A DNA stretch of 64,000 nucleotides from Pseudoxanthomonas sp. F37 (lineage in GTDB: Bacteria; Pseudomonadota; Gammaproteobacteria; Xanthomonadales; Xanthomonadaceae). Shown here piece after piece: positions 27,096 to 35,747 of this stretch. Both the position numbers and the translations under genes were made by a program. The stretch is from the NCBI RefSeq assembly GCF_022965755.1, contig NZ_CP095187.1, positions 2,914,001 through 2,978,000 of the forward strand, in the 5' to 3' direction. The stretch's first letter is position 1. Every line of letters begins with the position of its first letter. The notes below the pieces were generated by a model. It worked only from the letters and a program-made list of their open reading frames with translations, did not search any database and had not been told where the DNA came from.

Positions 27096-27427
27096 TGGAA
27101 CGTTCGCGCCTGGTCCTGGCCGGCCTGCTGCAGCTGCTGGCGGTGCTGTATGCGGTCTGGTTCTTCGGCGACCGCCATTACACGGCGGTGCTGCTGGTGT
27201 TCTGCCTGCCGCCGGTGCTGCTGATGATCGGCGTGATGGCGCGCCGGCGCAGTGCGGCGTTCTGGTCCGGGGTGCTGGCGCTGTTCTGGTTCGCGCATGC
27301 GGTGATGGTGGCGTGGTCGCGGCCGGCGGAGGCCGGTTTCGCCTGGGCCGGCATCGTGCTGTCGGTCGGTATCGTGCTGGCCACCAGCTGGCCGGCCTTC
27401 GCCAAGCGGTTCGGCAGGAAGCGGTGA
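27095..27427 (+). CDS. DUF2069 membrane protein
   Basis: This 110-residue protein has four hydrophobic segments (from about residues 5, 31, 57 and 81) and a basic C-terminus, so it is a small inner-membrane protein. The layout and the position directly behind wrbA match the DUF2069 family, whose function is unknown. It overlaps wrbA by one base (TGATG), so it is probably made with it. A quinone-related role is only guilt by association. Confidence 0.85.
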   Translation: MERSRLVLAGLLQLLAVLYAVWFFGDRHYTAVLLVFCLPPVLLMIGVMARRRSAAFWSGVLALFWFAHAVMVAWSRPAEAGFAWAGIVLSVGIVLATSWPAFAKRFGRKR

Positions 27428-27513
27428 TGCGCGCCTGCCTGCGGTTGCGGCGATAATCGCCGCCTACGACCGCATTCAACGCTGGCGCCCGAGGCGCCGG
27501 CAGGAGCCTTGAG

Positions 27514-27999
27514 ATGGACGAGCTGCTGATCGTCACCACCGGTGGCACGATCGACAAGATCTACTTCGACGACAAGTCCGACTACCAGATCGGCGATCCG
27601 CAGATCGGCATGATCCTGCGCGAGTTGGGCGTGACGTTCCGCTTCACGGTCATCCCCATCCTGCGCAAGGACTCGCTGCACATCACCGACGAGGACCGCG
27701 AGCTGATCCGCGCGACCATCGCGGCGCAGCCGACGAAGCATGTGCTGGTCACGCACGGCACCGACAGCATGGTGCAGACCGGCCATGTGCTGGCCTCCAT
27801 CCCGGACAAGACCATCGTGATGACCGGCGCCCTCAGCCCGGCGCGCTTCCGCGGCTCGGACGCGGAGTTCAACATCGGCTGCGCCATCGGCGCCGTGCAG
27901 TCGCTGCCGGCGGGCGTGTACATCGCCATGAACGGGCGGATCTGGGACCCGGCCAAGGTCAGGAAGAACGTGGCGGCGAACCGGTTCGAGGCGGTGTGA
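27514..27999 (+). CDS. Asparaginase-like single-domain protein
   Basis: The 161-residue protein matches only the N-terminal domain of type I/II asparaginases. It has VTTGGTIDKIYF with the first active-site Thr, and HVLVTHGTDSMVQTG with the second Thr-Asp pair. It lacks the C-terminal domain that completes the usual tetramer. Such one-domain forms are widespread in this family of bacteria, so this is probably not a truncation. The activity is unproven. AGGAG precedes the start and a good terminator follows. Confidence 0.88.
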   Translation: MDELLIVTTGGTIDKIYFDDKSDYQIGDPQIGMILRELGVTFRFTVIPILRKDSLHITDEDRELIRATIAAQPTKHVLVTHGTDSMVQTGHVLASIPDKTIVMTGALSPARFRGSDAEFNIGCAIGAVQSLPAGVYIAMNGRIWDPAKVRKNVAANRFEAV

Positions 28000-28028
28000 G
28001 GCCGGAAGGCTTCCATGCTCGGTGACGA

Positions 28029-28052
28029 CAAGGCCCGCTGATGCGGGCCTTG
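28029..28052 (+). terminator. Terminator after the asparaginase-like gene
   Basis: A perfect 10-bp stem, CAAGGCCCGC and GCGGGCCTTG, closes a TGAT loop 29 bases after the stop codon. A weak T-containing tail (TGCTTTC) follows. It fits a factor-independent terminator for the wrbA to asparaginase-like run. Confidence 0.75.
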
Positions 28053-28127
28053 TGCTTTCACGGGAGAGGGAATCGTTCTCCGGCGCGTGCTCCTGAAAAC
28101 CTGCTCCGACCCTGCTGCGGAGGCGAC

Positions 28128-28493
28128 CTACGGCGGCGAAATGGCAAAGGCGCAGAGGCTTGACGACAGCGGAACGGCCTTCGCACCCAGGGCCTCATAG
28201 AGCGAGATGGCCCTGTGGTTGCTGGAGCGCACATTGTTGATCACCAGCTCGCGACACCCCTCGTCACGCGCCTTCTGTCGCAGCTGTTCAATCACCGTGC
28301 TGCCATAGCCGCGGGAGCGCTGTCTCGAATCGATTTCGATCTTCTCCAGCACAAAGCGTTCGCCCGACTCGAACCACCCATGGGCGCGACCTACGCGACG
28401 GCCATCGAGCCATGGCTCAATGACATAGTGCCGCCGCTGCTGGCTCTTCTCGAAGCACCAGTCTGTTTTCCATTGGAGAGGGGTTGCTTTCAA
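28128..28493 (-). CDS. GNAT-family N-acetyltransferase
   Basis: This 121-residue protein has the acetyl-CoA loop in RQRSRGYGSTVIEQLRQKA and the following strand ELVINNVRSSNHRAISLYEA, both GNAT marks. The substrate is unknown. It sits alone between a convergent terminator and an A-T-richer stretch. Base composition is below that of the housekeeping genes, so later acquisition is possible. Confidence 0.85.
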   Translation of the reverse strand: MKATPLQWKTDWCFEKSQQRRHYVIEPWLDGRRVGRAHGWFESGERFVLEKIEIDSRQRSRGYGSTVIEQLRQKARDEGCRELVINNVRSSNHRAISLYEALGAKAVPLSSSLCAFAISPP

Positions 28494-28700
28494 TGAGGAT
28501 CCACTTGGCTGCGATGGCCGAACACCCGGTCACCCCGGGCCGTGTCGCGGCGTGGGCGGGGGGAAAGAGGCCGGAGGCGGGGGCGCAGGATACCTGTCCC
28601 GAGCTGAATCGCCGCGCAGCCGACCCGGCACGGAGCTGAGAACGTTCGACCCGTCATAGCTGCTCCAGGAGTTGCTGTTTCAGATCGACCCGATGCCTAT

Positions 28701-29390
28701 CTAGCGCTTTCTTTCAAACACCGATATGAAGATCATGCCTTTATCATCTGGAGCAAGTGTTGTCCGTGTGTCCATGAAGTTCTGTCCGAACCAAGGCTCT
28801 CCAAACGCATTCGAGATCAATCCTGACCAATCAGCATTGGGAGAGGTGGGACTGGTCCCCGCCCTCACCACGGCGGACATAACGCAAACCGATCTTCCGC
28901 ACCGGACTTTGTCTACCTCAAGTCCAGAGTAGCCCGGGCCGTGGCTTCGAAGAGCCACGTCAAAGCTGTTTTCCATCTGCTGGGCCCATGCCTCGTCTCG
29001 GCCTTCCTTCTCGAGAATCTCCATTAGATCCGAGAACTCCGCATCTGCAGCCCGCAGCTTTCCGTTCACCAGTGCTGCGCGCTTGGCGTTCTCCGCACTC
29101 ATTATTGCGGGCCCACGAAGATTGCCTTCGGAACTCTCGCTGTTGGCATGCTGGGCGGCCACAAGTTGCGGCGTCCCGGATGCAGCGCTGGACGGGTCAG
29201 AGTTGTCGCCGGACGCGCGGGCCTGGGAAGCTTTCGTAGCTCCACCGACACTGACATCTTCTCCGTCTGCCTTGTTGCGGCTCGCCTCAGCATTCTCTTC
29301 GGCCGACTTTCCATCGTGGAGGCCGATCACCCCTATTCCCAAGGCGGCGGCAATAGCGACTGCAACGATAGCGATGTTCATGGTCTTCAT
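28701..29390 (-). CDS. Membrane-anchored or exported protein of unknown function
   Basis: The 229-residue protein has an N-terminal hydrophobic segment (MNIAIVAVAIAAALGIGVIG) that is either a signal peptide or an anchor. A Ser/Ala/Glu-rich low-complexity linker follows (about residues 28-85). The folded C-terminal half contains two nearby cysteines (VRCGRSVCVMSAVV) that could form a disulfide. AGGAA precedes the ATG. I recognise no family. The gene lies in an A-T-richer stretch with no near neighbours in the same operon. Confidence 0.7.
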   Translation of the reverse strand: MKTMNIAIVAVAIAAALGIGVIGLHDGKSAEENAEASRNKADGEDVSVGGATKASQARASGDNSDPSSAASGTPQLVAAQHANSESSEGNLRGPAIMSAENAKRAALVNGKLRAADAEFSDLMEILEKEGRDEAWAQQMENSFDVALRSHGPGYSGLEVDKVRCGRSVCVMSAVVRAGTSPTSPNADWSGLISNAFGEPWFGQNFMDTRTTLAPDDKGMIFISVFERKR

Positions 29391-29933
29391 GCGTGTTCCT
29401 TTGCGAATTATTCAGCAGAGCACTCTCGCGAGCACTCTGCTTCTAAGCACTGGATCGGCAGGCTTCAGCCACTGCAACTACGGAGTCCGGATTGAGTGCA
29501 GTAGATGGTTGGCCGGCTACCATTGTCTGTCGTGCAAGTGCAGTGGGAAGTGTCAAAGGCCTGCTTGGTAACGTCGGTGCATGCTGGCACTGTGCCTGAG
29601 CCGGAGTCAGCTGCACACCGGGTCCGGTTATACGACTTGTCTATAGCCCCCGTATGGCCGGCTATACCCTTTCAACCTCGATCTTAGGGGGCTGAGTCCG
29701 GCAAACTAGTGGATGTATAACCGGACACAGCGGACTGACCGGAGCGCGCTCGGAAAACCGCAGCGTAACATTGAAGAACGTCCGCTCCGGGCCGGGAGGT
29801 GCCCCCCTGCCCTCGATAAACATCCCTGACCATCCGCGATGCACACGCATCACGTTGGCGGTAGCCGGAGTGAGGTGAGCAGCGCCCCACACCATGGAAC
29901 CCACCCTTTCGGCACAGAAGGCGCAGCCCTCGC
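29391..29933. other. Gene-poor intergenic stretch with a 12-bp inverted repeat
   Basis: No convincing gene lies in these 543 bases; the short open frames lack coding character and ribosome-binding sites. The stretch is A-T-richer than the surroundings. A perfect 12-bp inverted repeat, GTCCGGTTATAC at 29622-29633 and its complement at 29715-29726, encloses 81 bases. It separates the hypothetical protein from the LacI regulator and the sugar locus. Confidence 0.6.
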
Positions 29934-30941
29934 CTACCCCACGCGTTCCGCGGTGGACCCACGCAGCATCAGAGCAAAATCCAAGGTCTGCCGGTGCTGC
30001 ACGTCCATGCCGTCGATGATGGCGAGCAAGAGCTTCACGGCGCGAATGCCGATTTCGCGCATGGGTTGGCTGATGGTGGTCAAGGGCGGGTTGAGGTAAC
30101 GGGATGAGGCCAGGTCGTCGAAGCCGATGACCGAGACGTCATGCGGCACGCCGAGGCCGAGGTCCCTGCAGGCGGCCAGTACCCCCAACGCCATCTGGTC
30201 GCTGAAGCAGAAGGCCGCGGTCGGGGCGCCGGTGCCCTGCGCCAGCAGCTGCCTGGCCGCCGCGTAGCCGGACTCCACCGAGAAGTCGCCCGGCGCGAGT
30301 ATCAACTGGCGCAGGCGGCCGCGCGCCCTGGCGGCCGCCTTCGCCCCTTCCAGTCGTTGCCGATGCAGGGGATTGTCGGGCGGGCCACCGACTACCGCGA
30401 TGCGCTGATGCCCCAGTCCGTACAGGTGTTCCATCGCGGCGCGCGCGGCGGCGGCGTTGTCGATATGGACACTGGGAATGCCCAACGCCGGATCGAACTC
30501 GCAGCCATTGACCACCGGCGCGCGCGGGCCCAACTGCTGGACGATCTCGCGCGCCGTCGGCGGCAGCCGATGTCCCAGGACGATCAGGCCATCGGCCTCG
30601 TTGCGGCGAAGCATCTGCACGTAGCGCTCTTCGCGATCGGGCTGGTGCTGGGTATCGCCCAGGAGCACGGCGTAGTCGGCGGCCTGCGCGGTTTCTTCCG
30701 CACCCTGCAGGATCTTTGCGAAGAAGGGATTGGCGATGTCCGGCACGGTCACCAGGATCTTCCCGCTGCGCTGCGTCTTGAGCGTCCGGGCTATCGTGTT
30801 GGGGACATAGCCCAGTGCGGCCGCCGCCTGCTGGATGCGCTCGCGCGTGGCCGGCAGCACCTTCTCCGGGCGCGAGAGCGCGCGGGACACCGTCCCTGCC
30901 GAGACGCCCACGTGTCGAGCGATGTCGTAGATCGTCGCCAT
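29934..30941 (-). CDS. LacI-family transcriptional regulator of the sugar locus
   Basis: This 335-residue protein has a LacI-type DNA-binding domain at the N-terminus (TIYDIARHVGVSAGTVSRAL) with the hinge region near residues 48-58 (NTIARTLKTQRSG). A periplasmic-binding-protein-like effector domain follows (NPFFAKILQGAEETAQ, GFDDLASSRYLNPPLTTI). The start MATIYDIA is preferred over a longer in-frame start. It is divergent from the isomerase gene at 31034. The palindrome TGCAATCGATTGCA in front of both catabolic operons is its likely operator. The inducer is probably a pathway sugar. Confidence 0.93.
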   Translation of the reverse strand: MATIYDIARHVGVSAGTVSRALSRPEKVLPATRERIQQAAAALGYVPNTIARTLKTQRSGKILVTVPDIANPFFAKILQGAEETAQAADYAVLLGDTQHQPDREERYVQMLRRNEADGLIVLGHRLPPTAREIVQQLGPRAPVVNGCEFDPALGIPSVHIDNAAAARAAMEHLYGLGHQRIAVVGGPPDNPLHRQRLEGAKAAARARGRLRQLILAPGDFSVESGYAAARQLLAQGTGAPTAAFCFSDQMALGVLAACRDLGLGVPHDVSVIGFDDLASSRYLNPPLTTISQPMREIGIRAVKLLLAIIDGMDVQHRQTLDFALMLRGSTAERVG

Positions 30942-31004
30942 GTCAGCCCCGGCGTCTCCGATGCGCTGCACAACGCCTTTGCGCCGGACCCCATGCTAGG
31001 ATCG

Positions 31005-31018
31005 TGCAATCGATTGCA
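31005..31018. promoter_or_regulatory. Left LacI-type operator TGCAATCGATTGCA
   Basis: This perfect 14-bp palindrome with a central CG is typical of LacI-family sites. It lies 15 bases before the GTG start of the isomerase gene and 63 bases from the divergent regulator start, so binding could control both. An identical palindrome is at 39888-39901. The shared sequence extends to 18 bases, GTGCAATCGATTGCATCA, read toward the operon. Confidence 0.85.
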
Positions 31019-31033
31019 TCAGGGCCGATCGCC

Positions 31034-32086
31034 GTGAAGACACTCAAGGGTCCCGCGCTGTTCCTGGCGCAATTCATCGGTGACAAGCCTCCCTTCGATC
31101 GGTTGGATACCTTGGCCGAATGGGCGGCCGGGCTGGGCTATTCTGGCGTACAAGTGCCCACCAGCGCGCCCCATGTCTTCGACCTGGCGCAGGCGGCACA
31201 GAGCCAGGCGTACTGCGACGATATCGCCGGCATGCTGGACCGGCACGGCCTGCGCATCACCGAACTGTCCACCCACCTGCAGGGCCAGCTGGTCGCCGTC
31301 CATCCCGCGTACGACAGCCTGTTCGACGGGTTCGCCCCGCCGGAGAAGCGCGGCGATCCTTCTGCCCGGCAGGCGTGGGCGGTCGAACAGATGGCCATGG
31401 CCGCGCAGGCCAGCCAGCGCCTGGGACTGACCGCGCATGCGACGTTCTCGGGTGCATTGGCCTGGCCTTATTTCTACCCCTGGCCGCAGCGGCCGCCGGG
31501 CCTGGTGGAAGAGGCCTTCGCCGAACTCGGACGCCGCTGGCGTCCCATCCTGGACACCTTCGATGCCCACGGCGTCGACCTCTGCTACGAGATCCATCCC
31601 GGCGAAGACCTGCACGACGGTGCGACCTTCGAACGGTTCCTCGACGCGGTGGACCACCATCCGCGCGCCAAGATCCTCTACGACCCCAGCCACCTGCTGC
31701 TGCAGCAGATGGACTATCTGGGCTTCATCGACCGCTACCACGAGCGCATCGGCATCTTCCACGTGAAGGACGCCGAGTACCGCGCCAGTGCGCGCAGCGG
31801 CGTCTATGGCGGCTACGAGAACTGGATCGACCGTCCCGGCCGCTTCCGCTCGCTGGGCGATGGCCAGATCGATTTCAAAGCGATCTTCTCGAAGTTGGCG
31901 CAGTACGATTTCCCCGGCTGGGCAGTACTGGAATGGGAGTGCTGCCTGAAGCATCCGGAAGACGGCGCGCGCGAAGGCGCCGCCTTCATCCGCGACCATC
32001 TGATCCGCGTGACCGGGCGCGCCTTCGACGATTTCGCCGACAGCGGCGCGAGCCGGGAAACACTGCGCCGCATGCTGGGGATCTGA
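31034..32086 (+). CDS. Sugar phosphate isomerase/epimerase-type TIM-barrel protein (cytoplasmic)
   Basis: This 350-residue protein belongs to the AP-endonuclease-2/xylose-isomerase-like TIM-barrel family and has no signal peptide. Likely metal ligands are Glu in DLCYEIHPGEDLHDG, Asp and His in ILYDPSHLLLQ, His in IFHVKDAEY and Glu in AVLEWECCLK. Translation probably starts at GTG 31034 just after the operator. It is first in a five-gene operon with a permease and an oxidoreductase. Family members isomerise sugars or cleave keto-glycosides; the exact reaction here is unknown. Confidence 0.87.
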   Translation: MKTLKGPALFLAQFIGDKPPFDRLDTLAEWAAGLGYSGVQVPTSAPHVFDLAQAAQSQAYCDDIAGMLDRHGLRITELSTHLQGQLVAVHPAYDSLFDGFAPPEKRGDPSARQAWAVEQMAMAAQASQRLGLTAHATFSGALAWPYFYPWPQRPPGLVEEAFAELGRRWRPILDTFDAHGVDLCYEIHPGEDLHDGATFERFLDAVDHHPRAKILYDPSHLLLQQMDYLGFIDRYHERIGIFHVKDAEYRASARSGVYGGYENWIDRPGRFRSLGDGQIDFKAIFSKLAQYDFPGWAVLEWECCLKHPEDGAREGAAFIRDHLIRVTGRAFDDFADSGASRETLRRMLGI

Positions 32087-32113
32087 CCGGACACCGACCT
32101 GGGAGGGGAAGTC

Positions 32114-33340
32114 ATGACGTTCGCTATGTCGCGCCTGAGCGCGATGATGTTCCTGCAGTTCTTCATCTGGGGGGCGTGGTTCGTCACCCTGGGCACGTAT
32201 CTGGTGCAGGGCCCGCTGAAGGCCAGCGCAAGCCAGGTCGCCACCGCCTTCCTCAGCCAGTCCATCGGCGCCATCGTCGCGCCGTTCCTGGTCGGACTGA
32301 TCGCCGACCGCTACTTCGCCGCGCAACGCATCCTGGCGGTGCTGCACCTGGCCGGGGCGGTGCTGATGTGGTTCGCGTCCACGGCGACGAGCTTCGACGC
32401 ATTCGCTGCTTACGTGATGGCCTACATGCTGTTGTTCATGCCGACGCTGGCGCTGGCGAACAGCGTGGCGATGCGGCACATGCAGTCGCCGGAAAAACAG
32501 TTCCCGCCCGTGCGGGTCGCGGGCAGCATCGGCTGGATCGTCGCCGGCGTGCTGATCGGCTGGCTGGGCTGGGAACAGGCGCACCGCCTGGAGCTCACCT
32601 TCCGCATGGCCGCGGCGGCCTCGCTGATGCTGGGGCTGTACGCGTTCACCCTGCCGCACACGCCACCGCTGGCGCAGCAGCGCAACGCTTCGCTGGGCCA
32701 GATCCTGGGCCTGGACGCGTTGCGCCTGCTGAAGTCGCGCTCGTACCTGGTGTTCTTCCTGGCCTCCATCGCCATCTGCGTGCCGCTGTCGTTCTACTAC
32801 AACTTCACCAACCCATACCTCAACGACCTGGGTGTGCGCGGTGCGGCCGGCCTGCAGTCCCTGGGCCAGGTGTCCGAAGTGCTGCTGATGCTGGCCATGC
32901 CCTTCCTGTTCGCCCGGCTGGGGGTCAAGACCATGCTGGCGATCGGCATGGCGGCGTGGGTGGTGCGCTACGGGATGTTCGCCTATGGCGACGCCGGCGG
33001 CGGGTTCGCGCTGCTGGTCGTCGGCATCGTGCTGCACGGCATCTGCTACGACTTCTTCTTCGTCACCGGCCAGATCTACACCGACGCCCACGCGGGCCCG
33101 GCCGTACGCAGCAGCGCGCAAGGGTTCATCACGCTGGCCACCTATGGCGTGGGCATGCTGATCGGTACCTTCCTGTCCGGTGCGGTCGTCGAGCACTACA
33201 CCACGGCGGCGGGCCCGGACTGGCAGAAGATCTGGCTGTTCCCCGCGGCCGTGGCCTTCGTCGTGCTGGTGGCCTTCCTGCTGCTGTTCCGCGAGCGGCC
33301 GGTGTCCGCCGCTGCGCCCTCCACCTCGTCCGCCAGTTGA
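32114..33340 (+). CDS. MFS permease of the nucleoside:H+ symporter type
   Basis: This 408-residue integral inner-membrane transporter has about twelve hydrophobic segments. It starts MTFAMSRLSAMMFLQFFIWG and resembles NupG/XapB-like major-facilitator permeases. A mid-loop and late segments such as CYDFFFVTGQIYTDAHAG are typical of that group. In sugar loci of this kind, NupG-like permeases usually carry sugars or sugar derivatives rather than nucleosides. It probably imports the product of the periplasmic steps. It follows the isomerase by 27 bases. Confidence 0.88.
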   Translation: MTFAMSRLSAMMFLQFFIWGAWFVTLGTYLVQGPLKASASQVATAFLSQSIGAIVAPFLVGLIADRYFAAQRILAVLHLAGAVLMWFASTATSFDAFAAYVMAYMLLFMPTLALANSVAMRHMQSPEKQFPPVRVAGSIGWIVAGVLIGWLGWEQAHRLELTFRMAAAASLMLGLYAFTLPHTPPLAQQRNASLGQILGLDALRLLKSRSYLVFFLASIAICVPLSFYYNFTNPYLNDLGVRGAAGLQSLGQVSEVLLMLAMPFLFARLGVKTMLAIGMAAWVVRYGMFAYGDAGGGFALLVVGIVLHGICYDFFFVTGQIYTDAHAGPAVRSSAQGFITLATYGVGMLIGTFLSGAVVEHYTTAAGPDWQKIWLFPAAVAFVVLVAFLLLFRERPVSAAAPSTSSAS

Positions 33341-33351
33341 GGGGCCGTCGC

Positions 33352-34476
33352 ATGGGCAAGCTCGGGGTGGCCATCGTCGGCACCGGAATGATCGGCGCCG
33401 TGCATCGGCGCGCGGCCTTGCTGGCCGGCGCGGTCGTGCGTGGCGTCAGTGCGTCATCGCCGGAACGTGGCGCAGAAGTGGCGGAAGCGTGGGATGTGCC
33501 GCGCGCCTATCGCGACATCGGCGAAGCCCTCGCCGACCCGCAGGTGCAGGTGGTGCATGTGTGCACCCCCAACCACCTGCACCGCGCGATGGCGCAGGCC
33601 GCACTGGAAGCCGGCAAGCATGTGATCTGCGAGAAGCCGCTCGCCACCACCCTGCACGATGCCGAAGCGCTCTCCGCGCTGGCGGCCTCGGCCGGCCTGG
33701 TGGCGACGGTGCCGTTCGTCTACCGCTATCACCCGGTCGTCCGCGAAGCGCGCGCGCGGATCGCTCGCGGCGACCTGGGGCCGCTGCGGCTCATCCATGG
33801 CAGCTACCTGCAGGACTGGCTGCTGGACCCGGCCAGCAACAACTGGCGCGTGGATCCGGCACTGGGCGGCGCGTCGCGCGTCTTCGCCGACATCGGCTCG
33901 CACTGGTGCGACCTGGTGGAATGGGTCAGCGGCGAACGTTTCGTGGACGTCAGCGCGGCCTTCGAAACGGTGATCGCGCAACGCGCCGCCGCCACCGGGC
34001 TGAGTTTCGCAACGCCCGCGGCGGGCGGCGCGATGCAACCGGTATCCAGCGAAGACGTGGCCGCGGCGCTGTTCAAGACCGGCAACGGCACGCTGGCCTC
34101 GTTGACCGTCAGCCAGGTGTCGGCCGGACGCCGCAACCGCCTGTGGTTCGAGATCGACGGCGCGCAGGCCAGCGTGGCCTTCGATCAGGAAGACAGCGAA
34201 CGGCTCTGGATCGGCCTGCCCGACCAGCGCGAGGAGATCTTCGTGCGAGGTCCGGGCGCGGGAAGCGCCGAACAGCGCCGGCTGTCGGTGCTGCCGCCCG
34301 GCCACGCGCAGGGCTATGGCCACTGTTTCGACGCCTTCGTCGCCGACACCTACCGCGCCATCCTCGCCGAACGGCCCGAAGGACTGCCGACGTTCGAGGA
34401 CGGGCGGCGTTCGGCGCTCATCGTCGATCGCGTCATCGCCTCGGCCAGGTCGCGCGCCTGGACGCGCATTCCCTGA
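33352..34476 (+). CDS. Gfo/Idh/MocA-family oxidoreductase
   Basis: This 374-residue NAD(P)-dependent sugar oxidoreductase has an N-terminal Rossmann loop VAIVGTGMIGAVHRRA. The family motif CEKPLATT (Glu94-Lys95-Pro96) includes the catalytic Lys. A C-terminal alpha/beta domain contains GSHWCDLVEW, near the active site. No signal peptide is seen, so it is cytoplasmic. It probably reduces a keto-sugar or oxidises a sugar in the pathway. It starts 11 bases after the permease stop. Confidence 0.92.
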   Translation: MGKLGVAIVGTGMIGAVHRRAALLAGAVVRGVSASSPERGAEVAEAWDVPRAYRDIGEALADPQVQVVHVCTPNHLHRAMAQAALEAGKHVICEKPLATTLHDAEALSALAASAGLVATVPFVYRYHPVVREARARIARGDLGPLRLIHGSYLQDWLLDPASNNWRVDPALGGASRVFADIGSHWCDLVEWVSGERFVDVSAAFETVIAQRAAATGLSFATPAAGGAMQPVSSEDVAAALFKTGNGTLASLTVSQVSAGRRNRLWFEIDGAQASVAFDQEDSERLWIGLPDQREEIFVRGPGAGSAEQRRLSVLPPGHAQGYGHCFDAFVADTYRAILAERPEGLPTFEDGRRSALIVDRVIASARSRAWTRIP

Positions 34477-34537
34477 TCGAAGCGGCCATGACCGGCTTTG
34501 CCTTCCCCCACGCAGATCTCCGGACTCCGAGCACACC

Positions 34538-35392
34538 ATGAGCATCACGCCCTTGCGAAGAACCGCCACCGCCACGCTGCTGTTCCTGTCCTCCCTGCCC
34601 GGCTTCGCCAGGGACGCCACGCCGGCCCAGCCCGTCGCCGTGCAGATGTACACCCTGCGCCACGTGGCCTCGCTCGATGAACAACTGAAGATCGTGCACG
34701 ATGCCGGCGTGCGGGCGGTGGAAACCGTCGGCACGCAGAACGTCAGCGCCAGCGAACTGAAGCGGTTGCTGGACACGTATTCGATCAGGGTGATCTCCAG
34801 CCATGTGCAGTTGGCGGACCTGCGCGCGGACCTGGACGGCGTGGTCGCCTTCCAACAGGCCATCGGCAACACCGTGCTGGTGGTGCCCTATCTGGGCGAA
34901 CAGGAGCGGCCGACCGACGCGGCCGGCTGGACGGCCCTGGGCGAGGAACTGGCCGGCATCTCGGAACGGCTGCAAGCCAGGGGCATGACCCTGGCCTACC
35001 ACAACCACGACTTCGAACTGGTGGATTTCGCCGGCAGGACGGGACTGGAGCTGCTGTTCGAAGCGGCCGGCCCCGGATTGAAAACGGAACTGGATCTGGC
35101 CTGGGTGGCGCGCGCCGGGCTGGACCCGGCGGCGATGCTGGGCAAGTTCCGCGGGCGCCTGTTCGCGGTCCACGCCAAGGACAATGCCGCCCAGGGCCAG
35201 GCGCAGGACGAGGGCGGCTTCGCCGCTGTCGGCCAGGGCGTGCTGGACTGGGCATCGATCCTTCCCGCCGCCAGGGCCGCGGGCGTGCAATGGTTCATTG
35301 TCGAGCACGATCAACCGCGCGATCCCGCGGCGGTGGTGAAAGCCGGCGCGGACTATCTCAACAAGCACCTGCCTGCGGACGCAGTGCGCTGA
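34538..35392 (+). CDS. Exported sugar phosphate isomerase/epimerase-type TIM-barrel protein
   Basis: This 284-residue protein starts with a signal peptide (MSITPLRRTATATLLFLSSLPGFA). The mature part is a TIM barrel with VAVQMYTLRHVASLDEQL, the likely metal ligands in LAYHNHDFELVDF and FAVHAKDNAAQG, and WFIVEHDQPRDP. Export of an isomerase-like fold is unusual and points to chemistry on a free sugar or glycoside in the periplasm. It lies 61 bases after the oxidoreductase and 17 before a cytochrome c gene. Confidence 0.88.
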   Translation: MSITPLRRTATATLLFLSSLPGFARDATPAQPVAVQMYTLRHVASLDEQLKIVHDAGVRAVETVGTQNVSASELKRLLDTYSIRVISSHVQLADLRADLDGVVAFQQAIGNTVLVVPYLGEQERPTDAAGWTALGEELAGISERLQARGMTLAYHNHDFELVDFAGRTGLELLFEAAGPGLKTELDLAWVARAGLDPAAMLGKFRGRLFAVHAKDNAAQGQAQDEGGFAAVGQGVLDWASILPAARAAGVQWFIVEHDQPRDPAAVVKAGADYLNKHLPADAVR

Positions 35393-35409
35393 ATACCGGA
35401 GCGACCCCC

Positions 35410-35718
35410 ATGGTGAAATCCGTCATGCTGGCCGGCCTGTCTGTCGTGATGGCCGCCTCCGTCGCGGTCCCGGCGCTCTCGGCAGGCCCGCGGGATGCGG
35501 CGGCCGGTGCCCGGCTCTACGCCACCCAGTGTTCGGCCTGCCACGGCGCGGAACGTGCCGGCATTCCGGGCACCTTCCCTGCCCTCACTGACGTGGGCAA
35601 GCGGCTGGACGAAAAGCAGATCAGGGAGAAGATCGTGAACGGCGGCGGGCTGATGCCGCCCTTCAGCCAGCTCTCGGAAAAGGAGATCGACGACCTGGTC
35701 GCCTTCCTCCAGCAGTAG
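35410..35718 (+). CDS. Small periplasmic c-type cytochrome
   Basis: This 102-residue precursor has a signal peptide (about residues 1-25) and one haem-binding motif CSACH at residues 41-45. Met82 in GLMPPFSQL is the likely second axial ligand. It is a class I cytochrome c. It closes the left operon and stands tail-to-tail with the operon that encodes the flavin dehydrogenase, for which it is the obvious electron acceptor. Confidence 0.92.
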   Translation: MVKSVMLAGLSVVMAASVAVPALSAGPRDAAAGARLYATQCSACHGAERAGIPGTFPALTDVGKRLDEKQIREKIVNGGGLMPPFSQLSEKEIDDLVAFLQQ

Positions 35719-35747
35719 GCGGGACCGGACAGCGGCCGCGCAGCCGA

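Noticed and set aside
27514-27999. Reading the asparaginase-like gene as a truncated pseudogene
   Set aside because: The frame is clean, has a good ribosome-binding site and a terminator, and one-domain forms are known in this bacterial family.
29499-29687. Short plus-strand frame in the gene-poor stretch before the LacI regulator
   Set aside because: It has no ribosome-binding site, no signal or domain, and contains part of the inverted repeat. Not supported as a gene.
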